Assembly: GCA_030562195.1 (NCBI GenBank)
Contig: CM060201.1
Location: 29,184,067 to 29,248,066 of the forward strand
Direction of reading: 5' to 3'
Length of the DNA stretch: 64,000 nt
Source of the DNA: Nipponacmea schrenckii
Lineage: Eukaryota; Mollusca; Gastropoda; Lottiidae
Shown: piece after piece, positions 25,826 to 37,764 of the stretch
How the letters are laid out: every line of letters starts with the position of its first letter
Numbering within the stretch: the first letter of the stretch is position 1
Program-made: the position numbers and the translations under genes
Notes under the pieces: model-generated
Told to the model about the DNA's origin: nothing
The model's database searches: none
The model's input: only the letters and a program-made list of their open reading frames with translations

Positions 25826-25935
25826 ACCATGTGGGCTAATGAAGACGGACAATGTCATGCAGTATATTAGCCTACTCTTTTTCAATTTCCAACTATCTAG
25901 GGATCTTTAATGTGCACAGCCTGTAGCACACAGGG
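25826..25935 (+). repeat. Interspersed repeat, GCTAATGAAGAC family
   Basis: Starts TCTGCACCATGTGGGCTAAT, then GAAGACGGACAATGTCATGC, TAGCCTACTCTTTTTCAATT, GGGATCTTTAATGTGCACAG and CCTGTAG. It lacks the roughly 30-base GGGGAATTTGGCCAGGACAG block present in the copy at 41,440, so internal deletion distinguishes copies. Confidence 0.65.
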
Positions 25936-28329
25936 CCTCAAGTCACATCGAGAGAGAAATTTTCTTTTTGCACTATTCCAACTTTTAACTTCTTTAAGTG
26001 GCATTTAGTAATTGGTAGATATCACAATTTTTGTTTGGTTTGAATGGTAAATGTGATAGAGACTGCAAAGCTAAAACTTAGCAATCCTTTTCAAGGTTTG
26101 ATAAGCAGCTCTTTTTTAAAAATAATATATATAATTGATAGCTGAATGATCTATTGAGAAGTAATAACAGCCCAAGCAGATCAAATGAAGACCTCTTACA
26201 GGGTATTTATCTGTAGCTTACTTGAGAATAGTCTGATTGTAAAACTTTATGTAGGTGTACTACAAGGTTATCTATTTGATCTACTACTATTCATGTATGA
26301 TATTAATAATTTGAATTCCATGGTTGTGTTGGTATGAAGGTGTATAATTTTAAATTTAGTTATAACACATAACTTTCAAAACCAGCTTTGTTTTAAAGAT
26401 TTTCTGATTCAATACACTTATAGTTTGAGTTCCAAGTTAAAATCTTTGAGTTTGAGGAAAATATTAGAGTTCAAGTTGTCACTAAACAACTAGAACATGC
26501 TAATTCCTACAGAAAATTGATGTCCAGTAAATTTTTACCTCATGATATAAATCTCTTAACACTAAACCTTATTGCTGCTTTATTGGCCAGATATGTGATT
26601 TGGTACTTATAATATTTATTTCATTCTGCATCAATCAGGAACAACATTGGGTCTTGTTTCTGAGGTTAAGTTTCAAAAACTTGATTCCATATCGAGAAAC
26701 CATTTTGATTCCTTGGTCAGTGCTTTGACAGTTAAACCACATATTACCCACCTTTTAACATGAACACAAAAATTGAGTTAGAATGTGATTGGATATATAG
26801 TGGTAAATGAATGGACTGTAATTGTACTATCCTCTCTAAATTGTGTCATTTGACCTTTTCAACAAATTCTTAGGGTGCATTCATTCGAATAGCTCAAGTT
26901 AGTTGGTGTGTCACATGATCTTAGTAGTGGAGGGAGGAAATAGATATCACAGTTTGAAGACTGGAAGCTGTGATAAGTAAAGTGCCCAGATCAACTTGAC
27001 ACTGCACAGTGTATGTTTGTCTGTGTTGTTTGTTAAATTTTGAAGATTTACCCTCAAATTCTTGGGATTACTGAGCTGAATAAGGAGCCCATTTGAAAAT
27101 TTTGTAAGTACAAATAAGTCAAAGTATTTGATTCTGTTATTGAGTTTTATAGACTTGTTTATTTATTTTTTAACATTATTGGTATTATATTTCACTCTGC
27201 CATGTTTTAACTTTCTTCTATATTTTATCTACATGTACAACTTGAATTTGTTTTTATGGATAATTACTGTGATTTGTTAAAGAATTATCAATTTCAAGCC
27301 CATTAATTTATTTAATATAGTAAATGGTTAGATTTCTTCAAAGAAAAAGTATTTGTTTCTTTAATATTGATATGCTTTGATAATGTGCATTTTTGTGAAT
27401 TTGTGTTTAAATATTTTCGAGAACTTTGACTCAGGTCAAATGTTCTGTTCATCACTTATTCGAGTCAGATTGAGGGCTACTTTGTAATTTAATCTGAAAT
27501 TGTTTATTAGATGCGAGAGGTACTTGAAAATTTGAGGAAATGAAACCAGAGGATATCCGATACTGTGTAGGAAGATCAGAAACCGTATACGAAACACTAT
27601 TAGTAAGGCAAGGTCATTATAGGGATAGTTTTCAACAATACTAGGGAATGGATGTAAAGGGTCAGGGAAAACCAGTTATATGGGGACTTGCAAATAATTG
27701 GAATTTTTGGTTTACTAAAAATCAGCAACACTGAGTGTACAGGAAATATTGACTTGACAGTGTGTTAAGTCTTTTAAGCTATACGACAAACAATGAAATG
27801 CATCTGCATATAAACAATCTTATCCATTGGATCCAATAGGATCACATTCCAGGTTGTGAGTTTACATTGGGCCTACTCTTGAAAGTTTATTTTGCATCAA
27901 GGGATATTTAAATCTATTGGGTCTAATTTAAAGACAAAGCAGCTACTGAACTATTTCATTACTACTGCAGGTTATTCTCCTATTAAAGAGATAGATCTTG
28001 TCCCATGTGCAGCTCGTATGCATAACATGTACCATACAGTTTTGTGGTCATGTTGAGGATGATAATCCAAATTTGGAAGCTGTTTTCACCTTTTAATAAG
28101 TAGGTAGATTTATGATATTGAACAGCAAATATTAGAGAACTATTGAAATATCTAAATCACCCAGGTCAATGTTAATATACTGTCAAAACTAATCAAGTAT
28201 GTGTTATTGAACTTATATTTATCTGTTAAAATACTAGTACAGTCTGTCTAACTAAATAATATTGACTATACTTGACTGACTACAGATTTAGTCTGATCTT
28301 TTCAATATACATTAAAATCAGTCAGGGAT

Positions 28330-29345
28330 ACATAGAAAGGTTTTTTATTTACGTTTGTATAGAGAGGTTTTTGATTTAGGACTTTGTATTAATAAAAAGA
28401 TGATTAAAGATTTAGGGTCTTGTTTGGAAATGCATCTGAATAAGTATTTTGTATAAAGGTGTTTGATTCAGAGTTTTGTATGTTAAGATGTCTGATTTGT
28501 GGTCTTTTATGGAAATGTGTCTTTACTATGTATGTGTCTTGCACAAAGTTGTTTGATTCAGAGTTTTGTATGTTAAGATGTCTGATTTAGGGTCTTGTAT
28601 GGAAAGAAGTCTCATTTTGGGTCTTGTATAAAGATGTTTGATTCAAGGATTTTATCAACATGTCTGATTTGGGGCCTTGTAGGGAAATGTGTCTTGCATA
28701 AAGGTGTTTGATTCAGAGTTTTGTATGTTAAGATGTTTGATTTAGGGTCTTGTATGGAAAGGTGTCTGATTTAGGGTCTTGTATGGAAAGGTGTCTGATT
28801 GATTCAGGTTCTTGTATGGAAAGATGTCAGATTTAGAGTCTTGGAAAGGTATTTGACTTAGGGTTTTGTATTAGTAGGTGTTTGATTTATGGTCTTGCAT
28901 GGAAAGGTCTTTGACATGGGTTTTGTATTGGAAGGTGTTTAAAGTAGTGTCTTGTAAAAGGGTGTCTGATTCAGGTTCTTGTATGGAAAGATGTCTGCAT
29001 GATTAACATGTTTGTCTGGAAAGGTGTTAGAATAAGGCCCCTGTGGACAGGAGTTTGAATTAGTGTTGTGTATAAAACTGTTTGATTCTGGGACTTGTAT
29101 GGAAATTTGCCTGATTTAGGGCACTATAAAGAAAGGTGTCTGATCCAGGGTCTTTTATGGAAAGGTGTTTGATTTAGAAACTTAAATTGTAATATGTTTG
29201 ATTAAGGATCCTGTATCAAAGGGTTTTGTGTCTTCAGGGTTTTGTTTGGAATGATTTTATATGCAGAGCCATTCTGGAAAGATCTTAGATGCCATTTTGC
29301 AAGAGTGCTTTGTTGAAGGTTTCGTGGTCTATAATGGAAAGGTGT
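28330..29345. repeat. 29-bp degenerate minisatellite
   Basis: More than 25 loosely conserved units of GGTGTCTGATTTAGGGTCTT plus GTATGGAAA. A second, longer-range repeat (GTGTTTGATTCAGAGTTTTG plus TATGTTAAGATG) appears at about 28,458, 28,550 and 28,706. Divergence is much higher than in the other arrays, so this one is probably oldest or least homogenised. Confidence 0.8.
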
Positions 29346-29925
29346 CTTGCATTCACAATGTTTTCATGGAAATCTGATTCTTAGTTATATGTTTTTCATG
29401 GAATCATGTGTCGTAGATAAATGAATTTTTGAAATAAAGCTCCACAAAAGGTGATTCACTATGAAATACCAGTATTGTCAACTGTCATGACATCAACTAA
29501 AGGTATGTGAGAACTAGACAATGGATATGATTTATTATGATCAGATGAATATAAATACACATATTTTCATACATTTTTGTGGTAGAAGGTATGTCAAGTA
29601 GACATGTTTTTATGTAGGTAAATAGTGTTTGGTTGATATAGTCATATCATGTATACCTGTTTTGACATGGTCATATTAACACATATTAAACTTAGTCCAC
29701 TACACTTTGTAGGTGTGGAATGAGAACAAAGCATCTATATATAATGAATAGTTTGATTTGATTGGATTGGCTTAAGTTTCTAAGAAAGATTCTAGGGCCA
29801 AGTTTGATTGGACAATATTTATCTATGAATACTTATTTCTCTCACTCACAGCTTCAAGGAAATATGATTTTTAAATTTATCCATATTCATTAAGATAACC
29901 ATTAAGATTAACCTTCTTACTTGGC
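29346..29925 (+). other. Intronic spacer
   Basis: AT-rich, nothing recognised between two minisatellites. Confidence 0.4.
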
Positions 29926-30645
29926 TCTGACTTCATATGAACCTATGTATTGAACTGACTTCATATGAAACTATGTATTGATCTTACTTCATATGAGCCT
30001 ATGTATTGAACTGACTTCATATGAAACTATGTATTAATCTAACTTTATATGAAAATACATACTGATCTGACCTCATATGAAACTATGTAATGCTCTGACT
30101 TCTTATGAAACTATGTATTGCTCTGACTTGGTATGAAACTATGTATTGCTCTGACTTGGTATGAAACTATGTATTGTCTATACTTGGTATGAAACTATGT
30201 AATGCTCTGACTTGGTATGAAACTATGTATTGTCTATACTTGGTATGAAACTATGTAATGCTCTGACTTGGCATGAAACTATGTATTGCTCTGACTTGGT
30301 ATGAAACTATGTATTGTCTATACTTGGTATGAAACTATGTATTGCTCTGACTTGGTATGAAACTATGTATTGTCTATACTTGGTATGAAACTATGTAATG
30401 CTCTGACTTGGTATGAAACTATTTATTGCTCTGACTTGGTATGAAACTATGTATTGTCTATACTTGGTATGAAACTATGTAATGCTCTGACTTGGTATGA
30501 AACTATGTATTGTCTATACTTGGTATGAAACTATGTAATGCTCTGACTTTGTATGAAACTATGTATTGATCTGACTTCATATGAAACTATGTATTGTTCT
30601 GACTTGTATGAAACTATGTTATGATCTGACTTCATATGAAACTGG
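29926..30645. repeat. 28-bp minisatellite with 56-bp higher-order unit; holds the left duplication breakpoint
   Basis: Units share TATGAAACTATGTA and a CTTGG end. Between about 30,180 and 30,540 two 28-base types (with TGCTCTGACTTGG and TGTCTATACTTGG) alternate to give a 56-base higher-order repeat. The right edge units (GTTCTGACTTGTATGAAACT, ATGATCTGACTTCATATGAA) recur at 44,775-44,835, where copy B of the large duplication begins. Confidence 0.92.
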
Positions 30646-30778
30646 TCCTACTTTGAAATAACACAATAAATATAGTGAATAGTCATTTTTTATCTCTTCC
30701 TCAACTTAAGACTGATTTTTAAAAAAGCCTGTGATATTTCAACAAAGCCTTTAAGTAACATTTAAAACAATAACTGAA

Positions 30779-31821
30779 GGGGGTTGACAACCCTAAACCT
30801 ATGTACAAAAAATAGATGATTTTAACCACTTCTTTTCCACCTATCTGAAATATTTAAATATCAATGGAAAGAGGGGACTTTCAGCTATCCAAAAATATAA
30901 AATTTATTTCTTTATGACATTTCAACTTTGAGAAATAGGGTATGGAAGATGAACGAAAAAAACGTCAATTATTCCCTTAAAATTAGCATATCTACTAGGC
31001 TATTTAATATAGAAGGTTGAAATTTTGCACAACGCAAGTCTACATATATCTCCACAAAATTACGTTGGCTTTTTGGAAAATTTTGTTTTGTTCTGAAGAT
31101 ATTGATAGAAATCAAAATTTTGGGAGTGCATTTACGAAAAATTGAATTTTTAAAAAACTATTCATTTTATAAAAAAAAGCCAACGTAAAGTTATAGAGGA
31201 CATCGTAAAAATCGGATAAATTTTAAGCGAGATATGCTTTTGGAAAAATGGCAGTTTTTTTTCAACATTTTGCAAACACATGTAAACCTTACGTAATTAA
31301 CGATCATGTTGTTAAAAGATTGTCTTTCATGCCGTAAAAATCTTTAAGCACCTTTTAGGCATCGATATGCACCGATATCCACATAATTGGAGTGCTAATA
31401 CAATGGATTAGCACATGTCAAAACACCCCTACCCACCAATCATAAAATTTTCTCTGTTTACATGTGACGTAATGATTTATGGGAAATCACGTGACTTCTG
31501 GATTCCCCCGATACACATACTCTTACTTCGCGTGCCGATATTAACAATAACTGACCGGCAAACGTAGAGAATGTTTATTTAGCCGATGACGTTGTAATCA
31601 CAAATGTCAACTGACAACGTAATTTGTACGTCTACATTGAGGAATACCCCGTTTTGTTCTATAAATAGATTATCTTCACGGACGGATATCAGACGAACTA
31701 CTGAAGCGATTGAGCTAAAATTTTTCATACATGAGTTTTTTTTAATGTCAAATAGAATGGATATAAACTAAATGCGTTTCTTGATTGAAATACACTTCGA
31801 ACGATAAGGTTGTCAACCCCC
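30779..31821. mobile_element. 1,043-bp non-autonomous transposon at a TTAA site
   Basis: Bounded by perfect 14-base inverted repeats GGGGGTTGACAACC (30,779-30,792) and its complement (31,808-31,821). Copy B lacks it and reads straight through AATAACTTAAAATATG (TTAA at 44,965-44,968). In copy A the right flank is TTAA and the left flank TGAA, consistent with a TTAA target duplication with one later change. TTAA targeting is typical of piggyBac-like elements, but the G-rich terminus is not the common CCC start, so the superfamily is uncertain. No transposase frame is present. Internal inverted blocks (TACGTTGGCTTTTT near 31,061, and AAAAAGCCAACGTA near 31,175) may fold. Confidence 0.82.
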
Positions 31822-34800
31822 TTAAAATATGCTTTGAAGGCTTAGTTGAAATAATATTTATCAAAATTCAATTTATTCAGTCGTAGAGATTCTAAATGGT
31901 TAAGAACTATTGTCATGTTTGCTGTTTCCATGAAAGAACGTTGTTGTAGCTGCGTATGGCTGTGACTTGCCTGGCTAGAAAACATTATTTCCTTTAAGTC
32001 ATTAAATTATATAGCAGTACAGTTAATATATGTATCCTGTATTAAAGCAGTAAGTTCCTGTTAACTGGAAGTTGTTATAAAGGAATGTCATATAATGAGG
32101 AAGGAGTAGGTAAAATATGATTGATTATTGTTAATTATGCTTAATTAGTAGGACTGGATAATTAGTTCTTTCGGCCTTAGTATATTTACACTATTCATTT
32201 CTTATTTTTTTATTGTGTAATTCTTTCACAATTTAAAATTAAGAATCGAATTTAATCTTATTAAGTTAAGCTAGTAGCATATGTAGAGTCATGTCCAAAC
32301 CACACACAGTTCACGATACTCCTTAGAGGCCATTGTAATACAAATAACTGAAATGACTTATTCATTGTTAAATAGTGTCCACTCAAATTTGGGCCTAGAA
32401 TTTTTCCAGGAAATCTCAGCCAATCCAATCAATTGTTATAGACACTTTGTTTTTATTTCCATGCCTACAAAAAGAAATTTAGTGCGCTTAGCTTAGTATG
32501 GTAATTAAGACAATGTCGAAAACCAAATACAGGAAATGATTCAAAATTAATACAGTTGTTACAGTTTTGGTGATATTTTTATCAATGTATTCTGTATATG
32601 AAACAACAAGTCATATTAAACAGTCCATTCGACATCTTAATCTGATAAAAATATGCATGAATTCTTACTAATTTGAAATCCTAAATTCTGCTGTACATAA
32701 TACAATAACTGAAAGAAACTTCTATGTTGTTTATGTCATCATGTTATAAGATGTTTGTGAATAGAGCAACATGTCCTTGTAAATAAAAGGTACAAACAAA
32801 CACAACACATTTCCTAAATTCATGTCAGATCACACAGTGGAAGTTAGAATTCAAATAAATGAATAAGGTGAAATGACATCATGGATGGAAGGAAATATTA
32901 AATGCTAGCTTTATATTCTCATTTGTTGGACAGTCAGAGAATGCTGAAAAGTGTCTGCTTACTAAAGGGTAATGCATTGTAGGACTGTAGGGGTGAGGTG
33001 AACCTTTGGGTGGCCAAATGTCTTAAAATTCCGGAGCAGGATTCAACTAGTGTAAACCATTTTCTACCTGTGTTCAGAGAATGACACTTCAGAGCTGACT
33101 CATCTTGTCAAATTATAAGTGTACTTGTATAAAACATTGTTCACCAGACAGAAATGCACTTTCACAGAGACTGGTTCATTCTCTTGTTAAGCTGTCAATG
33201 TAACTGCACAACGTACAATGCAACTTGTCATATCGCTTCTTAACAGACGGCGCTCCAGTAGGTCACATGAATATTAATTTTGGATATTTGGCTGCCCATA
33301 TGTATCAAATCTAGAATGATGTATAGTCTGATTTTTGGCAGTATTTATATCAATATTCAACTGGTCTTAAATCGTGAAGGAATATACAGTTGGTGATTAA
33401 GAAAATTGGTTTGCTGGTCACTGAAAGAATGGTGTGGCTGTTAATAAAAGTTTGACTGTAGTTTTAGTGACTACATGTATTCAAGCACGGTTAAATAATC
33501 CTTGTAGATAAAAAGCTTTAGGTTGACTCACATTGTCTTATAGCCCTGAAACAAAATATATTTAATTAAGGTAAATAATTCAGATTTTAAAGGATTCAAA
33601 ACCTCTGGATATATAATGTAGACACTTACAGCGTCTGTGAGTACCATTTTACGAGAATGTTGCAAATAGAAACTGTAGTAGTGTTCCTGACTCATATGTT
33701 AAAGAAAGGATTGAATATGTCTTTCTCTGGGACTTGTACTAACCCCAGCTTGGATTATTGACTGCTAAGAGTTGAGCTACGAAAACTGTGGATTCCTGTG
33801 CCATTGCTTTTAAGAGTCACTTGCTAATTCCTGTTCTTGCCAGTGCCAGGTTTAATGGTGTTATGGCAGTGGAATATCAAACGGTAGGGAGTTGGATTGT
33901 TGTCTGCTAGGCCAAGCATCGGTCCCAGTCCAAGGACTACATTGTCAGCTTTCACCCCCTAATACCTAGCTTCATTCTAGTAAAGAATAACTGATTTGTC
34001 TGATTGGCCAATATATATATGTATACTGATAAATAAAACAGAAAACAGTTTATTTTGTAATGATTTATTCTACATCCAACACAGGCTAGGCTATGTTAAC
34101 TTAAAGAAAACAATAGGTCAGAATTGTAGTGAAGGTCATATTGACATTTTCTTTATTAAAAAGAGGTTTATTTTCTCACAGCGTAATTGACTTTTGCTGG
34201 AAATTCAAAACTTTTCGTCTTTATTTCAAGAAATCAATGGCAGAAAAAAATGTAAATTAGCAGTTTAACACATGGTACACTTGTTTTTCTGCAGATAAAT
34301 TTTCAGCCCGTCTGCCAGTGTTGATTAAAATCAGTGATTTATTGCCCTGAGATCAAGTAAATCTCATTTTTTATTGTAAAGAAATACTGTCTGAATGTTT
34401 TACACTGGACACCATATATTTGTGTATTCATTGAACAGTTGATGTTAGGCTAATGGATTTATCAGTTAGCATGTGTTATCCGAAGCGGAATATATAATGT
34501 TTAATAACTGAATTCATAAAAGATAAATAACAAATATAACCTTAGATAACTTATGTAGATCATTGACTAAAAGAGTTGGCTACAATGATTATCAGTATAT
34601 ATTTTAAGGACTCTCAACAGGAATATTAACCACATTTCCACATTCCCGAACGGCTTTAGTCAAAACAGTGGTACATTGACAGTTTGCAATGTAAAGACTA
34701 TCGACTAGTACTTCACTATTGCTGAACAATAAAAGGCAGACTTTTTGCGTTTCCACTTTGTTAAACAAGCTATGTTTTCATTTTGACCTCAATAAATTGC

Positions 34801-36003
34801 TGAATGCAAAAAGTGAGGTTTTCGGTAGTAACTAGTGACCAAGCATGTTACCTTCAGATTCCCTTGAAAGGAACAATATTCGTAAAGAATATTCTTCTAC
34901 AACAGTTTAGACATACAGGTGGATGGGACATTTGTATTCATTTGCATCTGGTGTCAATGTCTAGAGAAGGTAAAGACTACCTAATTTCATTATCAAATCT
35001 TTTTCAAGAGTACAGTATTTAATAAAGACTAAGTACAGAAAAGTAATTGAGATAAGATGTAAACTAGAGAGTCTGCATTGGTTGAAAGATACTTCTGAGA
35101 CCAATGTGATAAGCCACCCACTCCCCGTTGTGTCCTGAATACAGACACATTAACCTGTTATCTGAATCTATAGTGTAATTCTTGCATAAAATAACAGACC
35201 CAAACCTAATTATAGACCATTAAATTACAGTTTAAACACCAGATTTAATCAATAGAATGATGTAAAGGGTCATGATATTTTCCGGTTTAGAAAAGCACTT
35301 AAAATTATGTGTTTTCTTTTGATTAACCTGTATAAAAACAAGCACGCTACGGTTCTTTTTCTAGGCCTGGTAATGAGAAAAGATCTGTAATAATTGGCTA
35401 AATTTTGATTGGACAATATCTAGCTATGAATACATAATTTCCATCACGTTTAATATTGTGGCCTTCAGGTAGTATGGGGAATGGTGGTGTGGTTTTGAGC
35501 TGCACACCCTCCCCTTCGTTACTCAATGGTCCATGCAATTAAAGAAGATTGGTTAAAGTGTGATTCTATGTCATACAATACCGATCTTTGATACATTTTA
35601 GTTTCTAATGATCAAGTAATTGAACTCTAAGGTTGAAGAGCTAGGGAAAAAAGTGCAAGTTGTTCCTTTTGAACTTTCTGATACCCTTCTAGAACAACTC
35701 TCTGCATCAATTTTTTAGGGTTTTGGGATTAAAGTACAGTATTTACAAGCCCAATCCTTGACAAAATGACTAACATTTGATTCAGTTGACTGAGTTTCTA
35801 TGTGAATATGTTAAATAAGCTTAGTAAGTATGAATGAGTCTATTGTAATTTGAATAAGGTATGTTAATTCATTGACCTTTATAACCTGGTATATAATATT
35901 ATAGCCTTGTCAAGTTAAATACATCTTCTCATCACTTAAATACTATGTTTTTTCACCATTTTCACTAAAACACAATGTAAACTAGAATTGCTTACAATTA
36001 TGA
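31822..36003 (+). other. Intron within duplication copy A
   Basis: Matches 44,965 to about 49,158 of copy B almost base for base, with small indels. No exon is seen. Paired short open frames at 33,996-34,190 and 34,804-35,022 have partners in copy B only because the DNA is duplicated. Confidence 0.5.
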
Positions 36004-36014
36004 ACGTATTTCGA
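36004..36014 (+). repeat. Left terminal inverted repeat of the P-like element
   Basis: ACGTATTTCGA, perfectly inverted at 42,506-42,516. It is short compared with the 31-base ends of the Drosophila P element; the next bases diverge. The terminus was placed from the inverted match and from the flanking near-identical octamers. Confidence 0.6.
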
Positions 36015-36060
36015 GAGCCTTAAAATATTATGTAGGCTAAATTTGCAATTACCTACATCT

Positions 36061-36312
36061 AGACAATATATTGAATATCATTTGACCTAGTTTTCAAAGT
36101 CATAAAATAATTAGGTCACACCTTCCGTAACGGTTAATGATGGCGAAAATATGAAAATTATCAATTTTTGCTGTATTTAAGTACACTTATCTCTATGAAT
36201 TTTTTAAGTAAGCCAAATTAAAAAATATCTACTCGTAGACAATATATTGAATATTATTTGACCTAATTTTCAAGGTCATAGATTAAGTGGGTCACACCTT
36301 CCGTACCCGTTA
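36061..36312. repeat. Subterminal direct repeat in the P-like element
   Basis: Two copies of about 75 bases, 176 apart (36,061-36,136 and 36,237-36,312), share AGACAATATATTGAATATYA, TTTGACCTA, TTTTCAA.GTCATA and GGTCACACCTTCCGTA. Repeated subterminal motifs of this kind can be transposase-binding sites in P-type elements; binding here is inferred only. Confidence 0.7.
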
Positions 36313-36518
36313 AAGTGACCTAAGTTTGAAAAAATCGAAATTTAAATAATTCGAAAGAAAATACGAAATTTGAAAATCGGTCTCCAAGAAAAGGTAGATA
36401 ATGATCCATTGTATCTATGTGCTAAATTTCATCAAAATCGGTCTATCAGTAGTGTCTGAATTTCGGATTTAAGAATTGTAACGAAAATTCAAAATGGCGG
36501 CCGATATGGCAGCTTTAG

Positions 36519-36550
36519 CACAGAGTAAAAATAAACAGAGTGGAATCTCC
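36519..36550 (+). repeat. Left subterminal inverted repeat of the P-like element
   Basis: CACAGAGTAAAAATAAACAG plus AGTGGAATCTCC. It pairs with the reverse complement of 41,864-41,896 with one substitution and one single-base indel. Weaker similarity continues inward (GCATTCTGGGAAATGTGTGG here, GCACTCTGGGATCTGTGTGG on the minus strand just upstream of the transposase start). Confidence 0.8.
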
Positions 36551-37508
36551 TTCATTAGCATATGAATGTAAACAAAGCGTTGCATTCTGGGAAATGTGTG
36601 GTACTTGACGTTATAACGTTGTAGGCTTATGTAACAGATCTGAGATGTTTAAGAATGTAATATTTTTCAATTATGTATTTAAAACTTATAAACACTATAT
36701 TTGGTGCTTTTAGAAACTTGGACCCATAGTTTCATCACAAATTCCTTCTAATTAAACTGGTCAACTAAATGATGGCCGTGTAGCCTAAGAACGGTCCCTA
36801 TAGATAATTGACCACCCAATGGCAATGGCATAAAATTGGCATAAACTAAAGACAAAGTTATCTTTTTAAGCCGTGTATGCAAATAGTTCCATGTATTTAT
36901 GAATAAAGAGAAAACAAACAAACAATTCATGTCTAATTTAATATGGCAATAGCCTATTTTGATATTATTCCATAAATATATGAAATTTGTTCTCCAACAA
37001 CCAAAGGTAAAATAAATTAAAACTAGAACTGATCTTGATCAATCACAACGAATCCTTTAAATCATTTTATGATGCTGTCTTGAATAGATATGTATATATA
37101 ATTATTTATTTGACGAGTTGTATTTAATGGATATGTAAATAATAAGTTACGTGAGAATCATTAAGTTAAACACTTCAATTAACGGATTATAAGAAGTTTC
37201 AACTTCACAAATGACTTACCATACACTCTTTTATTGTCCAATCTTTTAAGATAAATTACTCTTACAACTCTAACAATATGATGGCAAGATTGTGTACTCA
37301 ATATTTTATTGAAATATTGGTTAATAATCATAAAAGCCTAATCTGTAGATTGTGAAATCTAATAATTAATCTTCATACATGTAAAAGCTAAATATAGGCT
37401 ACATATTTTGGTATAAAAAATCTTCCCATTGTGCCAATTATACATTTACATAATATAACCTCCAATACTGCATACAAATTAACAACTTTACAAAATCACA
37501 GTTGGACA

Positions 37509-37732
37509 GGAATATTGATTAATTTTTTTTTATCAAACGTTTATTTAAATGGTTTACACTTGTAAGTTATGTCGCAACTGCTGACTAACAGCATTTAAGA
37601 TTTGGCTTGTCGACTGATAATTTATATTAATAAGCGAAATCTTAAATGCTGTTAGTCAGCAGTTGCGACATAACTTACAAGTGTAAACCATTTAAATAAA
37701 CGTTTGATAAAAAAGAATTAATCAATATTCCC
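37509..37732. repeat. Near-perfect 95-bp inverted repeat (hairpin)
   Basis: Arms 37,509-37,603 and 37,637-37,732 are almost exact reverse complements, for example GGTTTACACTTGTAAGTTAT against its complement, separated by a loop of about 33 bases. It lies about 30 bases downstream of the transposase stop, so it falls in the 3' UTR of that transcript. It could act as a transcription or RNA-processing hairpin, or be a small foldback element inserted in the transposon. Confidence 0.9.
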
Positions 37733-37764
37733 ATTTTACAGGCACTATGTACAAAATTTGAAAT

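Larger units (their letters stand above)
22506..28329 (+). other. Long intron, middle part
   Basis: Nearly 6 kb of AT-rich DNA without a supported exon. It contains a local direct duplication (about 24,873-24,945 and 24,995-25,060, sharing TTAAACAATTTACTTCTGCT) and a GCTAATGAAGAC-family repeat at 25,826-25,935. Confidence 0.4.
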
